Made by a program: the position numbers and the translations under genes. DNA of 7,430 nucleotides. Source: Oscillospiraceae bacterium. GTDB lineage: Bacteria; Bacillota; Clostridia; UBA1381. This document shows positions 5,980-7,430 of the stretch, piece by piece. Under the pieces are notes generated by a model. The model worked only from the letters and a program-made list of their open reading frames with translations, was not told the DNA's origin and searched no databases. The stretch spans positions 1 through 7,430 of the forward strand of contig SVKH01000080.1 in assembly GCA_015068545.1 (NCBI GenBank). The letters run 5' to 3'. Each line of letters starts with the position of its first letter. The first letter of the stretch is position 1.

Positions 5980-6546
5980 CTAACATAATATTTCTTTTTC
6001 AATAATTTTTATAATTTGCTGAGAGGTCTTTGATAGTTCATCATTTATGATACGGAAATCATATTTTTCAGACTGACCTATTTCAGATTTTGCAGTTTTA
6101 ATTCTTTTAGCAATCTCCTCCGGTGTGTTCTCTCCGCGCTCAATCATTCTCCTTTTTAATTCTTCTATAGAAGGTGGTAGAATAAATATCATTATCACTT
6201 TATCTCCAAAAAGTTCCTTAATCTTTAATGCCCCGTTGACATCAATAATGAGAACGAATGGTTTATCTCTTTCTGCAAGTTCTTTAATTTGTGAAAGTGG
6301 AGTACCGTAATAATGTTCATCGTAGTAATTATATTCTACATAAACACCATTCTTTATATTTTCTAAAAAGGTATTTTCGTCAATATAATTATAATCAATA
6401 CCAACCTTTTCACCAGTTCTAATCTTTCTCGTTGTGTCTGAAACTGATTGGTGTATATAAGGATATTTAGTATGAATTTCACTGTATACGCTATTCTTGC
6501 CTGAGCAAGAGGGAGCAGAAATTACTATAATTTGTTTTTTATTCAT
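5980..6546 (-). CDS. Guanylate kinase-like protein (accessory Gmk homolog)
   Basis: At 188 residues it is slightly shorter than typical bacterial guanylate kinase (about 205), which phosphorylates GMP to GDP with ATP. The fold's motifs appear in order: P-loop SAPSCSGKNS (10-19); GMP-binding SVSDTTRKIRTGE (34-46) followed by DYNYI; E71 and HYYGTP (79-83); Walker B-like LIIDVNGA (99-106); FILPPS (121-126); and the lid and base-contact region with RGENTPEEIAKRI. GMP-contact residues (S36, R40, R43, E46, Y52, E71, Y80, D102) look retained, so activity is plausible. One oddity is Cys14 where most family members have Gly (SGAGK or SGVGK). The start ATG follows AAAGGA by ten bases. The setting, among small - strand genes and not beside housekeeping genes, suggests a second paralog and not the essential gmk, although I cannot exclude that it is the only copy. 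No symbol is given because orthology is unproven. Confidence 0.88.
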   Translation of the reverse strand: MNKKQIIVISAPSCSGKNSVYSEIHTKYPYIHQSVSDTTRKIRTGEKVGIDYNYIDENTFLENIKNGVYVEYNYYDEHYYGTPLSQIKELAERDKPFVLIIDVNGALKIKELFGDKVIMIFILPPSIEELKRRMIERGENTPEEIAKRIKTAKSEIGQSEKYDFRIINDELSKTSQQIIKIIEKEILC

Positions 6547-6595
6547 GCTACATCATTCCTTTTATTTCAATAAACTAATCTGATTTTCACACATA

Positions 6596-6691
6596 TCAAT
6601 TCTTATTTAATTCATAAATATGTTTTTCAGATTTGAAACCTTTTTCTGTTTTATAAAATCCATATTCTTGAGAGATAGAGCAAATATTCAC
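6596..6691 (-). CDS. Doubtful 31-codon ORF with GTG start
   Basis: Function unknown. It reads from GTG (6689-6691) to TGA (6596-6598), with product middle SISQEYGFYKTEKGFKSEKH: basic, polar, no signal peptide. It lies between the secreted Cys-rich gene and the kinase-like gene, on the same strand. A GGGAG sequence stands five bases before the GTG but is inside a predicted hairpin stem. A TTG four codons earlier is an alternative start. In such AT-rich sequence a frame this long is not rare by chance. It may be a true small gene, the tail of a decayed one, or nothing. Confidence 0.2.
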   Translation of the reverse strand: MNICSISQEYGFYKTEKGFKSEKHIYELNKN

Positions 6692-6699
6692 TCTATCTC
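6672..6699 (-). repeat. Hairpin 20 bases after the secreted Cys-rich gene
   Basis: GAGATAGAG and CTCTATCTC form a perfect nine-pair stem with a ten-base loop on either strand. On the - strand the following bases (TCAAGAATATGG) are not a U tract, so it is not a standard terminator. It may protect the 3' end of the upstream message or reduce expression of the kinase-like gene. Confidence 0.45.
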
Positions 6700-6719
6700 C
6701 CAAAATTCAGATTTTATTA

Positions 6720-7055
6720 TCACTTGAATTGTGGTCCTTTATAACGGTTGCCACAGACACATTGACGATATTCGTAATACAAGCATCTATCACTATTAAA
6801 CCAGTCGTTTATGCAATATTTAGTTTCAATCACTGTGTAGTTGGTACTATCACATTTTGGACATGCATAACGATGCATACCGAATGGAAGGATGCAGCTA
6901 TTCCCGCAACACACTGAAGTGGCTTGATTACGCCAGAGAAAATTCTGTATAGGTTCTGTCCATGAAGAAGCTGAGGCTTGAATCGGAGCTACCATTGTTG
7001 CAACAATCGCCGCAATTGCAACTGCAAACGCTATAGTCTTTTTGATTTTGTTCAT
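6720..7055 (-). CDS. Secreted cysteine-rich small protein, zinc-ribbon-like
   Basis: A 111-residue protein of unknown function. The N-terminus is a clear Sec signal peptide: basic start (K3, K5, K6), hydrophobic core 7-23, and A27-S28-A29 as a signal peptidase I site, leaving about 82 mature residues. The mature part has nine cysteines (49, 50, 54, 65, 68, 81, 91, 99, 101). CPKC (65-68) and CVCG (99-102) look like the two knuckles of a zinc ribbon; the others could form disulfides or a second metal site. There is no anchor at the C-terminus, so release from the cell is expected. The ATG follows AAAGGA at a nine-base spacing. It lies 38 bases after the 67-residue gene upstream, with no terminator between, so they are probably one transcript. 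An exported peptide such as a bacteriocin or wall-associated protein is possible, but no family is recognised and no immunity or export gene is visible. Confidence 0.75.
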   Translation of the reverse strand: MNKIKKTIAFAVAIAAIVATMVAPIQASASSWTEPIQNFLWRNQATSVCCGNSCILPFGMHRYACPKCDSTNYTVIETKYCINDWFNSDRCLYYEYRQCVCGNRYKGPQFK

Positions 7056-7093
7056 AATAAATCATCCTTTCAAATAAATATTATTTATAAAGC

Positions 7094-7297
7094 TTAATAA
7101 GCTAATCCAATATATGTGCCGGAATAATCGTATTCGTTTTCTTCATCTGTTGGTGGATCCCCTATATATGAATCCATTTTGTACTCATTAGTACAATTGC
7201 ATTCATACACAATATTTCCAGATGAATCAAAATGATATTTGCACCTTGGACCGTGTTTTATAGGTTCGATATAGTATCCGTTTTTATCATAACACAA
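7094..7297 (-). CDS. 67-residue repeat protein with TTG start, paralog of the one at 5547-5750
   Basis: Function unknown. Repeats of the same pattern as in the gene at 5547-5750 are visible: YDKNGYYI (3-10), FDSSGNIV (23-30), a degenerate MDSYIGD (41-47) and YDYSGTYIG (56-64). The last is almost identical to YDYSGNYIG of the other protein, and both proteins are 67 residues long. This one differs in having four cysteines (2, 19, 33, 35) and a less acidic character. It has no signal peptide or membrane segment. The TTG start at 7297 is supported by AGGA nine bases upstream, within an AGGATGATTT leader also found, at the same spacing, before the secreted Cys-rich gene. No in-frame ATG or GTG fits better. 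The downstream Cys-rich gene starts 38 bases later. Expression level and partner are unknown. Confidence 0.68.
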   Translation of the reverse strand: MCYDKNGYYIEPIKHGPRCKYHFDSSGNIVYECNCTNEYKMDSYIGDPPTDEENEYDYSGTYIGLAY

Positions 7298-7430
7298 AGC
7301 AAATCATCCTCGTATAATAAAAGTAGTAGTTTTTAGAGTTCCTCTCCAAGAACTATGTTATAATTGTTTAGATGCTGTGGATTGGTTATCTCATCCTACC
7401 ATTCGATGGTTCTCGAAAGGCTCCAACCAC
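7298..7430. other. Upstream region of the small-gene cluster, to the window edge
   Basis: The near part (7298-7370) is AT-rich and carries the ribosome binding site of the 67-residue gene plus a small hairpin (AGTTC 7337-7341 with GAACT 7350-7354). No convincing - strand promoter was found. The far part (7371-7430) is half G+C (30 of 60), and all three - strand frames enter from the edge and stop within it (for example at TTA 7386-7388), so it may be the 3' end of a gene outside the window. ACCAT-TCG-ATGGT (7398-7410) is a short palindrome. Confidence 0.35.

Noticed and set aside
6720..7297. Ribosomally made, modified peptide cluster (Cys-rich product plus small proteins as precursors)
   Set aside because: No lanthionine synthetase, radical SAM, protease or ABC exporter is present, and the Cys-rich product has a normal Sec signal peptide.
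7404..7430. Faint resemblance of the right edge (TGGTTCTCGAAAGG and CCAACCA) to a tRNA 3' end or an att copy of tRNA-Tyr
   Set aside because: Only a few bases align, with gaps; no acceptor or T stem forms, so an attachment-site repeat is not supported.
4615..7430. CRISPR array, insertion sequence or integrase
   Set aside because: No regularly spaced direct repeats and no transposase or recombinase motifs are visible in the non-core half of the window.

Overview
The window looks like a chromosomal segment of a low-to-mid GC anaerobic Firmicute, most likely class Clostridia and perhaps Lachnospiraceae. This rests on the Firmicutes-type (class II) GalT, strong AGGAG-type ribosome binding sites, tRNA genes that all encode their CCA ends, and codon choice. 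No single marker fixes the genus.

Left part (1-4614, + strand): the 3' end of the transcription termination factor gene rho is followed after 11 bases by a complete GH2 beta-galactosidase gene (lacZ-type). After 14 more bases comes a complete class II galactose-1-phosphate uridylyltransferase gene (galT). Neither gap holds a terminator or promoter, so the three genes look co-transcribed. LacZ would split lactose or other beta-galactosides in the cytoplasm, and GalT would pass the galactose-1-phosphate into the Leloir pathway. Galactokinase, UDP-galactose epimerase and a transporter are not in the window. A hairpin with a weak U tract follows galT.

Middle part (4664-5349, + strand): a strong extended -10 sigma-A-type promoter drives a four-gene tRNA operon, Pro(TGG)-Val(TAC)-Thr(TGT)-Tyr(GTA), ended by a long hairpin with a U tract. 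Perfect inverted repeats sit in two of the three spacers. Three of the four tRNAs carry one odd base each: G55 in the Val T loop, a C50-A64 mismatch in Thr, and an A27-C43 mismatch in Tyr.

Right part (5350-7430): the texture changes to AT-rich sequence with small genes, all on the - strand. In their reading order these are a 67-residue protein with a short aromatic-Asp-Ser-Gly repeat, a secreted 111-residue protein with nine cysteines, a doubtful 31-codon ORF, a 188-residue guanylate kinase-like protein, and a second 67-residue protein related to the first. A long bidirectional-type terminator closes the set. Between this set and the tRNA operon lies a 90-base imperfect inverted repeat. The set looks like an accessory islet beside a tRNA operon. 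I cannot assign it to a known system. The two equal-length repeat proteins bracketing a nucleotide-kinase-like enzyme and an exported Cys-rich protein are the most novel-looking part of the window.
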